Shown: positions 6,843 through 13,288, counted from the stretch's first letter. The stretch: DNA of 13,288 bases from Planctomycetia bacterium (GCA_005776545.1 SXOY01000164.1:1-13288), one strand, 5' to 3'. Made by a program: numbers and translations. The notes: generated by a model not told the origin, from the letters alone.

Positions 6843-7340
6843 TCAAGTTCCCGGCCCAGAAACTCGCCGTGCCCAGCCCTCAAGCAATCGCTTTGTCGGA
6901 AACATGAACGCTAGCGCAACAAGTCCAGCCGTAGTCGCCGCAAGAAACTCCAAGTGACCCGTGACCAGCGCCGCAACGGTCGAAAGTAACGCAGGCCCTT
7001 CAAGCAATACACCTGTGAGTACCGACACTCTGAGAAAACTCTCCGCAATCACCGCAGCGATTACTTCTTCTTCTCGCGTCTGCGCCACAACCGCGGCAGT
7101 TTTTCTGGCGATTACCGCTCGAATCAAGAGCATTGCAAGAAAGCCGGCAGCTGCAACAGCCGGAACAACATAGGCCAAAACTTCAAAGTTGCCGCCCGGT
7201 GCGGGCCTGGGCATGTGCCCGCCCTGCACAATGAACAGCACGACAATTCCAAACGACCCCGCGCCAGCCATGAACGCACAATAAATGAGTTTGCTCTGCC
7301 GAAGGCTCATTTCAAGTACGGTCATACCGGCGCCCCTCAT
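6843..7340 (-). CDS. Four-helix integral membrane protein of unknown function
   Basis: A 165-residue protein with four predicted membrane segments at about 18-40, 54-76, 103-126 and 132-149. A short charged loop after helix 2 (ARKTAAVVAQTREEEVIAAV) probably lies in the cytoplasm. I do not recognise a named family. The ATG at 7340 overlaps the TGA of the DUF2798 gene as ATGA, which favours translational coupling. An in-frame ATG at 7325 (MTVLEMS) has GAGGGG 7 nt upstream and may be the real start; the difference is five residues. With DUF2798 upstream and DUF1569 12 nt downstream it forms a tight same-strand cluster. Confidence 0.78.
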   Translation of the reverse strand: MRGAGMTVLEMSLRQSKLIYCAFMAGAGSFGIVVLFIVQGGHMPRPAPGGNFEVLAYVVPAVAAAGFLAMLLIRAVIARKTAAVVAQTREEEVIAAVIAESFLRVSVLTGVLLEGPALLSTVAALVTGHLEFLAATTAGLVALAFMFPTKRLLEGWARRVSGPGT

Positions 7341-7570
7341 GCTGTCAGGCTGTCAACGAGTTTGCGAAGCAGTGGGAATACCACGACTGCAACTGGAAAT
7401 CCTACCACCAGCCCAATCACCCAGGCCTTCAACCACCGTCCGATGAAATACCCAAGACTGTGATCAAAGCCAAACGTCAGAAAGGTAGAGGCCAGCGATA
7501 TCGCTCCCGACATGGTGATAACCATGAGAAGAATAAAGACCACCTGACCTTGCTTGCGCGTGAGCATCAT
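7337..7570 (-). CDS. DUF2798 family small membrane protein
   Basis: A 77-residue protein with two predicted membrane helices at about 9-32 and 46-68. The pattern (LTRKQGQVVFILLMVITMSG near the start, then RWLKAWVIGLVVGFPVAVVV and FPLLRKLVDSL) is that of DUF2798, a short two-helix family of unknown function. Two consecutive ATG codons (7570 and 7567) are possible starts and neither has a clear Shine-Dalgarno. Its stop overlaps the start of the four-helix membrane protein. It is the first gene of the cluster, 57 nt downstream of the protease stop on the same strand. Read-through from the protease gene cannot be excluded because no terminator is visible in that gap. Confidence 0.85.
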   Translation of the reverse strand: MMLTRKQGQVVFILLMVITMSGAISLASTFLTFGFDHSLGYFIGRWLKAWVIGLVVGFPVAVVVFPLLRKLVDSLTA

Positions 7571-7627
7571 ACAAGATGTATCGTCGCAGGCAGGTCGAAA
7601 GAATCAACTTCTGTTCACGTTGCCGCC

Positions 7628-9181
7628 TCAGCAGCCGAGCGAAAATACATCAACAAAGTCCAGATAGTCAAAGAAATCAACGATGGCATCGCCATTAAAG
7701 TCTGAACTCCGCAGGTTCGCGCTGAACGCATCTACAAAATCGAGATAGTCAAAGAAGTCGGCAGTGCCATCCCAGTTGTAATCCGCAGCACATCCCCAGT
7801 CGATCGCGGCGTTGATATTCAACATCCCATAGCCGCGCACTCGCTCCGGATCCGCTACTCCATTAGCCGCGAAATCGCTCGCCGTCGCAAACACCGCCGC
7901 ACGCAATCGATCCACCGACCACCATGGACGCGCCTGCGCTGCACACACCATGGCCGCCCCCACCAGCGGCGTAGAAAGACTCGTTCCACTGGCCGATGCA
8001 TACCCCGTGTCATTGCCCGGATTGATCGTGCGAGTAGATACCCCGCGTGCCAGAATTTCCGGTTTGATTCGACCATCAGCAGATGGACCATCCGAAGAAA
8101 AGCCCGCAATCACGCCCGCACTGTCCGCCGCACCGCACCCGAAAACCTGAAGCGCATCCGCCGGAGCAAGCATGTGACTGGTCAATGGATCGGTGTCGTG
8201 CCCCGAGTTTCCCGCGGCGGTGCAGCAAATAACGCCATTCTCAGTAGCAACATTCACGCCAATACTCGTAACAGCGGTAAGGCCATTAAGCTGACTTTGT
8301 GTGTACCAATCAATATAACCTAAACTACTCGTAATAACATCAGCCCCGTGCAGTTCCGCGAATTCCAGTCCTGCAATGTAGTTATCTTCCTCAACCGGGA
8401 CTTCCTGCGAAACATCCTCCGTCTTGCACAGCACAACTTGTGCATCGAATCCGCCACCGATCAATGAGCTTGGAAAATACGATGCGATGCAACCCAGAAT
8501 CAGTGTTCCATGACCGTGTTGCCCATCGGGATCACCGGCCTGAATCCCCACATCGCCATCATTATTGATAAAATCACGCGCAGCGACAATAGACAATTCG
8601 TGCCCGGGCTGATGAAACGCGGTGTGCGTTGTCACAAATCCCGTGTCGAGAATCCCAATAATGACGCCGCGTCCGGTGAAACCTCGCTGGTGCATGGCCG
8701 GTACCGATATCTGATTCAACTGTTCCGTCGCCAGTCCATAATCAAGACCCGGCCCCTGCGGCGTCACTCCCGCCTGCAATCCGAATTCCGGAACTTCAAG
8801 ATCTGACACATTGCGTGTCCCTCTACGCACCGGTTCGATCCTGGACACACACGCCAACTGACCTATCTGCGAAACATCGCCCTCAACGCTCACCGCATTC
8901 AACCAGCGACTCGTAACATGCACCTTCAATCCAGCAGCTTCGAGTTGCTCAACATACTTTGGCGCCACCGGCAAATCGCGCTGATCAAAAAGCCCGAACG
9001 CTGTCCGCCGTGCCTTGCGCCGTGCCACCATCTGCGGCCAGCTCTGTGATTCAAGATTGCTCATCGCCCGCGCAAGCTCTGCGCCACTCAGGTTCTTGTC
9101 CTGAAAATACACCCAATTCCGGTGTGGTTGCTCAACATTAATGCCCAAAGTTGCAAGCGACAATGCCAGTGAAATCAGCAA
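7628..9181 (-). CDS. Secreted S8 (subtilisin-like) serine protease with C-terminal dockerin
   Basis: A 517-residue exported protease. From the TTG at 9181, residues 1-15 (LLISLALSLATLG) act as a signal peptide. Residues about 23-125 form an I9-like inhibitory propeptide. The S8 domain has the complete triad: D179 in GVIIGILDTGF, H224 in GQHGHGT and S401 in SGTSLSTPL, with the oxyanion Asn N325 in TAAGNSG. A dockerin pair ending in LGC closes the protein. TTG at 9181 has AAGGGG 6 nt upstream. An in-frame ATG at 9286 would leave only 29 nt to the divergent PilZ start and bury the signal peptide; TTG at 9220 would add a charged n-region but lacks a good Shine-Dalgarno. The start is the only uncertain part. 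Confidence 0.94.
   Translation of the reverse strand: MLISLALSLATLGINVEQPHRNWVYFQDKNLSGAELARAMSNLESQSWPQMVARRKARRTAFGLFDQRDLPVAPKYVEQLEAAGLKVHVTSRWLNAVSVEGDVSQIGQLACVSRIEPVRRGTRNVSDLEVPEFGLQAGVTPQGPGLDYGLATEQLNQISVPAMHQRGFTGRGVIIGILDTGFVTTHTAFHQPGHELSIVAARDFINNDGDVGIQAGDPDGQHGHGTLILGCIASYFPSSLIGGGFDAQVVLCKTEDVSQEVPVEEDNYIAGLEFAELHGADVITSSLGYIDWYTQSQLNGLTAVTSIGVNVATENGVICCTAAGNSGHDTDPLTSHMLAPADALQVFGCGAADSAGVIAGFSSDGPSADGRIKPEILARGVSTRTINPGNDTGYASASGTSLSTPLVGAAMVCAAQARPWWSVDRLRAAVFATASDFAANGVADPERVRGYGMLNINAAIDWGCAADYNWDGTADFFDYLDFVDAFSANLRSSDFNGDAIVDFFDYLDFVDVFSLGC
7631..7792 (-). other. Dockerin module of the S8 protease
   Basis: The last 54 residues hold two calcium-loop repeats, D-Y-N-W-D-G-T-A-D-F-F-D-Y-L-D-F-V and D-F-N-G-D-A-I-V-D-F-F-D-Y-L-D-F-V. 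Cys flanks the first repeat (GCAAD) and is the final residue (SLGC). The layout is the same as in the sugar dehydrogenase and peroxidase: repeat, linker of about 8-9 residues, repeat, Gly-Cys. Confidence 0.85.
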
Positions 9182-9187
9182 GCTATT

Positions 9188-9193
9188 CCCCTT
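9188..9193 (-). promoter_or_regulatory. Shine-Dalgarno deciding the TTG start of the S8 protease
   Basis: AAGGGG on the minus strand is 6 nt before the TTG at 9179-9181. It is preceded by a second purine-rich block, AAAGGA. It supports the start that places the hydrophobic signal at the N-terminus. Confidence 0.5.
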
Positions 9194-9315
9194 TTCCTTT
9201 AAGCGTACCTCATCTGTCAATGCCAAACAACACCAGTTTACGGACGTGACTGAAGTTGGGTCGGTTTGGGGTCGATAACGCAGCATCGCGGCGTGTTCGC
9301 CGAAGGAGTCTCATC

Positions 9316-9681
9316 ATGTCGAAGCCTGCAAAAAAATCAAATGTGCCCGCAAGCCCCGCTGCAATTGAACCCAAAGGCGCGACACACGACCCTCTGAAAT
9401 TCGATCGCCGCTCCAGCATTCGCCTGCCCATGACCGCAGTCGCAATGGCAACGTTTGCACTGGAAGATGGCGGCACAGTGCTGACCGGGGTCGAGATAGT
9501 GGATACAAGCGCGCACGGCCTTGGCATCCGCTGCCCTGTCGAAGTAAAACCCGGATCCTCCTTCACCCTATACCCCGACAAAAACAATTGGCCCGCAAAA
9601 TCCGGTGTTGTCTCACGCTGTTCATGGGATGGTGAGTACTACCGCTGCGGCCTCAATCTGTCCCTTGCAATGGCCGCGTGA
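9316..9681 (+). CDS. PilZ domain protein (cyclic-di-GMP receptor type)
   Basis: A 121-residue protein with a disordered Lys/Pro/Ala-rich N-terminus (1-28) and one PilZ domain (about 29-118). Both signature motifs are intact: R-S-S-I-R (R32-R36), the RxxxR motif that contacts cyclic di-GMP, and D-T-S-A-H-G (63-68), the [D/N]-x-S-x-x-G motif. Later strands (FTLYP, SGVVSRCSW, YYRCGLNLS) fit the beta barrel. Such stand-alone PilZ proteins pass the c-di-GMP level to a partner controlling motility, matrix or secretion; the partner is not identifiable here. The ATG at 9316 has GAAGGAG 7 nt upstream; an earlier in-frame ATG at 9256 has no such site. The gene is divergent from the protease and convergent with the peroxidase. 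Confidence 0.93.
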   Translation: MSKPAKKSNVPASPAAIEPKGATHDPLKFDRRSSIRLPMTAVAMATFALEDGGTVLTGVEIVDTSAHGLGIRCPVEVKPGSSFTLYPDKNNWPAKSGVVSRCSWDGEYYRCGLNLSLAMAA

Positions 9682-9696
9682 TTCCAAAAATAAAGA

Positions 9697-9722
9697 GGGC
9701 CTCCGAATTCATTCGGAAGCCC
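9697..9722 (-). terminator. Rho-independent terminator between PilZ and the peroxidase gene
   Basis: GGGC-c-TCCGAA at 9697-9707 pairs with TTCGGA-a-GCCC at 9712-9722, a 10-bp stem with one mismatch and a 4-nt loop. On the minus strand it is followed by TCTTTATTTTTGG, a proper U tract, so it ends transcription from the peroxidase side. It lies 15 nt after the PilZ stop, where on the plus strand it lacks a U run but could still act weakly in that direction. Confidence 0.75.
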
Positions 9723-9856
9723 CCATCGCTCAACTTAGTGTAATGCTACAACGACTCCAGGCGTCGCGGACCACTTCTATCCTGTCTTTGGTTTTCCCTA
9801 ATGCCTGATGCCTAGTGCCTGTACGGTCCAGAGCGACTCACTTGACGTGAACATGA

Positions 9857-11698
9857 TCAGCAGCCAATCGAGAAGCTGTCAACAAAATCCAGGTAGTCAA
9901 AGAAGTCGATCACGCCATCGTGATTGAAGTCTGCTGCGATTCCATCTGTTGAGAATTCGTTCACAAAGTCCAGGTAGTCAAAGAAGTTCAGAGTGCCATC
10001 GTCATTGAAGTCGGCAGAGCAAGGTGTTGCGCAACCGGAATTCGGGCAGAACAGCGGCACCCGCGCTACTTCCGATCGAGAGAACCCGCCAGGCGCAGCA
10101 GGATCAGTGACGATCCACTGCAGGAACAAAACCTGGCCGCCCGAATAGTGATTCGAGCTGAACTTCACAAACAAAGTTTCCAGACCATTGCCATTGCCAG
10201 CGCCAAGAGCAGTCACTTCACCCAGGAACGATGTTGGCGTGATGATGCCGCCCACCGGAGCCGTGAGGCTCATGCCCAATCGAGCATTTGCACCACCAAG
10301 AGCGCGATCAACACCCACTCGGAAATTACCGAACGAAACCACCGGCGGCATATCGGCAATGATGCGCGGAGCAATCCCTCCGGAGCCTGCAACACCAGTG
10401 CCGAGAAGTGTGGTCCGCCTGGCGGCTTGTTCGCTTGTCAGTGTGGGACGATCAAAGGGAAACGTCTGATTCGCAACGCGTGGATCCGTCAAACCGTTCT
10501 GCAGGAAATCCTGAAGCGCGGGAGCAACCTGCGGCGGCACATTCACCGTATTCATCACCGGGTCGCGATTTTCCGGGAACTGTGGTGCCGCACCTGGAGC
10601 GCGAGCATAGAAACGAATGACATCCGTCAGATTGCTGAATTGTCCATTGTGCATGAACGTGGTCTTGAGGCCGACGTTGCGCAGCGAAGGAACTTTGAAT
10701 CTGCCTCGATCCCCTGGAACTCCCGTGATCGCTTCACGACCATTGTCTTCCGCTGGCGGACGAACTCCGATGTTCCTGAACCCGTTTCCGGTAAACAGCG
10801 GCGCGACGTGGCAAACCGTGCAGTTGGAAGCAGTCAGTGCATTAAGCCCAGCCTGTTGCCCTGGTGTAAGTGCGGCGTTGTTACCAGCAACAAACGCATC
10901 CCACGGAGTCTGATCCGCGACCAACGTCCTCTGATACGTTGCAATTGCGAATGCAATGCGGCGTGCCGTGATATTGGTATCTCCAAATGCTCGCCGGAAA
11001 AGTTCGGGGTAATCCGGATTTCCTGCCAGCGATGCCTGAACATCTGCGGGAATATTGGTTGCCAGGTCCAGCGGTCTTGCATCGGCGAGTTTCGCCGTGA
11101 CCTGTCCCCAATCAACTCCATCATGCGACATTTCAACCGATGAAGTCGGCGGTCCTACTGCTTGACTCTCGAGCGCGCCGTTGGCATTCAATGCTACCGC
11201 GCCGGTCTCTGGATCGATAAACTGGCTCGTTGCCCGGCCATCCCAGAAAAGGTTTGGTGCAAATGCCGCATCGATATTGCTGTTGGCCGCGCGGCCAGTA
11301 ATCTGCACATTGGTCCCAAATGCGGCATCTCTGACAAAGCGAAGATCGCTGTTCGAGTGCGGCACGCCTGGGCTTGCCAGCTTGTCGTCACCGATTGTGA
11401 GCAAGCCAACGGGACTCAACACGCCATCTGGGCCGGGATTGCGGGCGACCCGAGGATCGGTTCCGGAGCGGTTTGAAATGTGGCATGTGCCGCAGGACAC
11501 CGCGTTATTCACCGACATTTGTTCGTCCCAGAACAACACTTTACCCAAGACTCGCTTTGACTCGGTTATGGGGTTTCCAAGTGGGGCAACCACCGGTGGC
11601 AACGCTGCTACTGCGGCAAACGCCAACGCAATGGAAGTACCGGCAGCCAGCGGCAGAATACAGCGGGTGAATCGATCGTTCATGAGCCTTTGAGCCAT
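9857..11698 (-). CDS. Exported di-haem cytochrome c peroxidase/MauG family protein with dockerin
   Basis: A 613-residue protein. The ATG at 11698 has AAGGGAG 6 nt upstream and starts a signal peptide (LPLAAGTSIALAFAAVAALP). Two c-haem sites, CGTCH (69-73) and CTVCH (293-297), lie in the order typical of bacterial di-haem peroxidases. F-W-D-G-R, GRFKVPSLRNVGL and TTFMHNGQFSNLTDVIRFY are also typical. Members reduce hydrogen peroxide or modify substrates with cytochrome c-type electrons in the periplasm or at the surface. After the core (about residue 420) comes an extra beta-rich region of about 120 residues (VSFGNFRVGVDRALGG, GQVLFLQWIVTDP), then a dockerin pair ending SFSIGC. The ORF opens at 11791, but that start lacks a Shine-Dalgarno. 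The gene is divergent from the ECF sigma gene. Confidence 0.94.
   Translation of the reverse strand: MAQRLMNDRFTRCILPLAAGTSIALAFAAVAALPPVVAPLGNPITESKRVLGKVLFWDEQMSVNNAVSCGTCHISNRSGTDPRVARNPGPDGVLSPVGLLTIGDDKLASPGVPHSNSDLRFVRDAAFGTNVQITGRAANSNIDAAFAPNLFWDGRATSQFIDPETGAVALNANGALESQAVGPPTSSVEMSHDGVDWGQVTAKLADARPLDLATNIPADVQASLAGNPDYPELFRRAFGDTNITARRIAFAIATYQRTLVADQTPWDAFVAGNNAALTPGQQAGLNALTASNCTVCHVAPLFTGNGFRNIGVRPPAEDNGREAITGVPGDRGRFKVPSLRNVGLKTTFMHNGQFSNLTDVIRFYARAPGAAPQFPENRDPVMNTVNVPPQVAPALQDFLQNGLTDPRVANQTFPFDRPTLTSEQAARRTTLLGTGVAGSGGIAPRIIADMPPVVSFGNFRVGVDRALGGANARLGMSLTAPVGGIITPTSFLGEVTALGAGNGNGLETLFVKFSSNHYSGGQVLFLQWIVTDPAAPGGFSRSEVARVPLFCPNSGCATPCSADFNDDGTLNFFDYLDFVNEFSTDGIAADFNHDGVIDFFDYLDFVDSFSIGC
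9860..10021 (-). other. Dockerin module of the cytochrome c peroxidase
   Basis: Two calcium-loop repeats, D-F-N-D-D-G-T-L-N-F-F-D-Y-L-D-F-V and D-F-N-H-D-G-V-I-D-F-F-D-Y-L-D-F-V. They are preceded by Cys (PCSAD) and end in Gly-Cys. The first repeat has Asn instead of Asp at loop position 9, which is usual in dockerins. Same architecture as the other two modules in the window. Confidence 0.85.
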
Positions 11699-11744
11699 AG
11701 AAATCTCCCTTAGGGTTACCGGGTATTGCCGCCCCTTGCAACGC

Positions 11745-11789
11745 GGGGGACACACAATTTGAAGAAATTGCGATTTTCTGATGTCCCCC
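11745..11789. promoter_or_regulatory. Nested inverted repeats between the peroxidase and the ECF sigma gene
   Basis: GGGGGACA at 11745-11752 is the exact reverse complement of TGTCCCCC at 11782-11789. Inside it, CAATTT at 11755-11760 pairs exactly with AAATTG at 11765-11770 around a 4-nt loop. The structure sits midway between the divergent start codons at 11698 and 11829, where promoters for both genes must lie. It could be an operator dyad or a structured 5' leader. No sequence for an ECF -35/-10 pair could be assigned. Confidence 0.5.
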
Positions 11790-11815
11790 ACCTGCGACCG
11801 GGCGACAATTCAAGG

Positions 11816-11822
11816 AAGGAGG
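11816..11822 (+). promoter_or_regulatory. Shine-Dalgarno deciding the TTG start of the ECF sigma gene
   Basis: AAGGAGG, a near-perfect anti-Shine-Dalgarno match, lies 6 nt before the TTG at 11829-11831. The earlier in-frame ATG at 11781 has no such site and falls inside the inverted repeat. Confidence 0.7.
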
Positions 11823-11828
11823 CAATTC

Positions 11829-12368
11829 TTGCCTGAATCTGAAAACCACAGTGGTCACGCAGTCTTTGAGATTCTCGTGCGTGAGCATTCCGACATGCTC
11901 ATGGCGTACGCGCGGAGCTTGATGCATTCGACCGCCGCCGCGGAAGACCTGTTCCAACAGACGATGCTGGTAGCGTGGAAGCGGCTTTCAGATTTCGATC
12001 GTTCGCGTCCCTTTGGGCCCTGGTTGCGTGGAATTGCGCAGAATGTAGCGTTTGAAACCCGACGGAAAAACGCCCGGTGTGTGTACACATCCGATCCGGC
12101 AGTTCTCAGTGAATTGGATCAGCGATTTGAAGCAGTGAATAAAATGGAAGGCGACACTTTCATATCTCGAGCGGCGCGTATCTCGGTGTGTATCGAGCAG
12201 TTGCCGCCGCACATGCAGGAACCGATCAACCTTCTGTATGTTCGCGGGATGTTGATAACGTCAATCGCCGCATCTTTGAGCGCAAGCGAAGAAGCAATCA
12301 AGAAACGCATTCAGCGTGCGCGGCAGTTGTTGGCCGATTGCCTTGTCAAAGAGGAGGCGCAGACATGA
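11829..12368 (+). CDS. ECF-type RNA polymerase sigma factor
   Basis: A 179-residue protein with the two-domain layout of extracytoplasmic-function sigma factors. Region 2 spans about residues 12-80 (FEILVREHSDMLMAYARSLM, AEDLFQQTMLVAWKRLSDFD, then FGPWLRGIAQNVAFETRR). Region 4 spans about 122-173 (CIEQLPPHMQEPINLLYVRG, ITSIAASLSASEEAIKKRIQ, RARQLLADCL). It directs RNA polymerase to a specific promoter set. Its stop overlaps the next gene's start as ATGA, and the downstream product looks like its membrane-bound regulator. The TTG at 11829 is preferred because of AAGGAGG; the ATG at 11781 would add 16 unlikely residues. The style (long acidic linker between domains, no extra C-terminal region) fits the many planctomycete ECF groups, but I cannot assign the group. 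Confidence 0.9.
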   Translation: MPESENHSGHAVFEILVREHSDMLMAYARSLMHSTAAAEDLFQQTMLVAWKRLSDFDRSRPFGPWLRGIAQNVAFETRRKNARCVYTSDPAVLSELDQRFEAVNKMEGDTFISRAARISVCIEQLPPHMQEPINLLYVRGMLITSIAASLSASEEAIKKRIQRARQLLADCLVKEEAQT

Positions 12369-13288
12369 GCGACAACCACTCTTCGCATTCCGATATCGAC
12401 TTTGTAGTTCCAGAAGAAACCCGCGCACAGGAACAGGCGGGCGAACTTTTTGTTCACGGTGTTATGCAGCAGCTCTATCGCGATACGCCGCTAGAAAGGG
12501 AGCGGCGTATTCAGCGAGTCATGGCAGAACTGGCTGGCTCAACGACAACACGCCCGCATTGGTCTCAACGAGTTCTGAAATTCTCCCGACCCTGGCTCGC
12601 CTCTGCGGCAGCACTTGCACTTTTCGTATCAATGGTCTATGTCGGAATTTCGACCGAAAAGTCGGCAGATGCAACGGTGGCGGCATCAATCCAGGCGATG
12701 CGTGATTCCGGAGACCGCCGCTTTGAAGTACGTGCCAAGCTACATACCGACACCGATCTTGCAAAAGAACCGCTGGCAACGATCGATACCCGCGCCCCAG
12801 GGCTGATGCTGCTTCAATCCAAGGGGCTTGATTCTAAACTCGCACCAGGAATGACTGTCGGACGCGATGCTGATGGCGTCTGGGCTATTCGCCACGATGG
12901 CACGATTGAACGCGACAATCCCGAACAGCGTTGGCCGCGATGGTCCATGCTGGGTGATGAATCGCTCTTTGCCGATTCAGTTGATCAACTTCTCGAAACG
13001 CTGAGCCAGGCCTATGTCATTAAGAACAGCGAAGATTCGACTTTAGAAGGCCGTGGCGAAACCAAATTCACCCACTTGAGCGGCACCAAGAAACGCTTGA
13101 TGCAGCCAGGCCCAAAGCAGATCGATGTGTGGATTGATCCAGCTACCAAGATCGTCGAACGAATTGAAATACGCTTTGAAAAACAGCCGCCAAACCAGCC
13201 AGCTGGTCCAGGTGGCCCAAGTGGGCCGGGTCCAAATGGAGAAGGACACAGACCAGAATTTGGCGGCCCCGGCGGCCCATCAGATGGA
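12365..13288 (+). CDS. Single-pass membrane regulator (probable anti-sigma factor), 3' end beyond window
   Basis: This frame is open from the ATG at 12365 to the window edge (308 codons). AGGAGG lies 7 nt upstream within the sigma gene, and the 4-nt ATGA overlap indicates coupled translation. Residues 1-75 are cytoplasmic and hydrophilic (ERERRIQRVMAELAG). One membrane helix lies at about 77-95 (WLASAAALALFVSMVYVGI). A large outer domain follows (about 100-272), ending in QIDVWIDPATKIVERIEIRF, a strand pattern recalling LolA/outer-membrane-lipoprotein-sorting-like folds. From 275 on it is Gly/Pro-rich (GPGGPSGPGP). No H-x3-C-x2-C zinc anti-sigma motif is present. The anti-sigma role is inferred from position, coupling and topology; the outer domain would then be the signal sensor. 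Confidence 0.8.
   Translation, partial: MSDNHSSHSDIDFVVPEETRAQEQAGELFVHGVMQQLYRDTPLERERRIQRVMAELAGSTTTRPHWSQRVLKFSRPWLASAAALALFVSMVYVGISTEKSADATVAASIQAMRDSGDRRFEVRAKLHTDTDLAKEPLATIDTRAPGLMLLQSKGLDSKLAPGMTVGRDADGVWAIRHDGTIERDNPEQRWPRWSMLGDESLFADSVDQLLETLSQAYVIKNSEDSTLEGRGETKFTHLSGTKKRLMQPGPKQIDVWIDPATKIVERIEIRFEKQPPNQPAGPGGPSGPGPNGEGHRPEFGGPGGPSDG

Noticed and set aside
6843..7570. Toxin-antitoxin pair suggested by two small overlapping genes
   Set aside because: Both products are multi-helix membrane proteins; one matches DUF2798, and neither resembles a toxin or antitoxin.
9284..9286. ATG as start of the S8 protease
   Set aside because: It would leave 29 nt to the divergent PilZ start and place the signal peptide 35 residues inside the protein.
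10148..11143. 331-codon open frame on the plus strand
   Set aside because: It is antisense to the di-haem peroxidase with both haem motifs intact on the other strand; no Shine-Dalgarno or recognisable domain.
11781..11783. ATG as start of the ECF sigma gene
   Set aside because: No Shine-Dalgarno, and it lies in one arm of the inverted repeat; the TTG at 11829 has AAGGAGG at ideal spacing.

Overview
This window looks like chromosomal DNA from a planctomycete, most likely the Phycisphaerae. Three unrelated exported enzymes end in the same duplicated calcium-loop module (D-x-N-x-D-x-x-x-[D/N]-F-F-D-Y-L-D-F-V) that stops in Gly-Cys. This matches what I recall as the 'GC-type dockerin' of Phycisphaerae. 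One of them also has the D-C-N-x-N-G / I-P-D-E-C linker seen in that phylum. The lineage call is inferred from these domain styles; there is no rRNA or tRNA here. Fourteen genes can be supported, ten on the minus strand and four on the plus strand. The two genes at the edges are cut by the window.

Layout. 1-956 (-): 5' part of an exported protein with a propeptide-like (FTP/PepSY type) region. 1098-2567 (-): PQQ-type sugar dehydrogenase (GSDH) ending in a dockerin. 2835-4214 (-): class II DAHP synthase, the first enzyme of aromatic amino-acid synthesis, with a TTG start. 4441-5307 (+): Bro-N/DinD-like DNA-damage or antirepressor type protein. 5317-5649 (-): lipoprotein with four CxxC motifs. 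5838-7570 (-): compact cluster, in transcription order a DUF2798 membrane protein, a four-helix membrane protein, a DUF1569 protein and a GNAT acetyltransferase. 7628-9181 (-): secreted subtilisin-like protease with dockerin. 9316-9681 (+): PilZ domain protein with an intact c-di-GMP motif. 9857-11698 (-): di-haem cytochrome c peroxidase with an extra beta-rich domain and a dockerin. 11829-12368 and 12365-13288 (+): ECF sigma factor translationally coupled to a single-pass, anti-sigma-like membrane protein that runs off the window.

How the genes fit together. The common theme is the cell surface. A sugar dehydrogenase, a protease and a di-haem peroxidase carry an interchangeable C-terminal module that presumably docks or retains them outside the cytoplasm. 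The ECF sigma/membrane-regulator pair is divergent from the peroxidase, and the shared upstream region holds a perfect inverted repeat with a smaller one nested inside it, so co-regulation is plausible but unproven. DAHP synthase and the small cytoplasmic proteins look like ordinary chromosomal genes.

Three genes (DAHP synthase, protease, sigma factor) are best started at TTG codons preceded by good Shine-Dalgarno sequences. I saw no CRISPR array, insertion sequence, tRNA, rRNA or replication origin.
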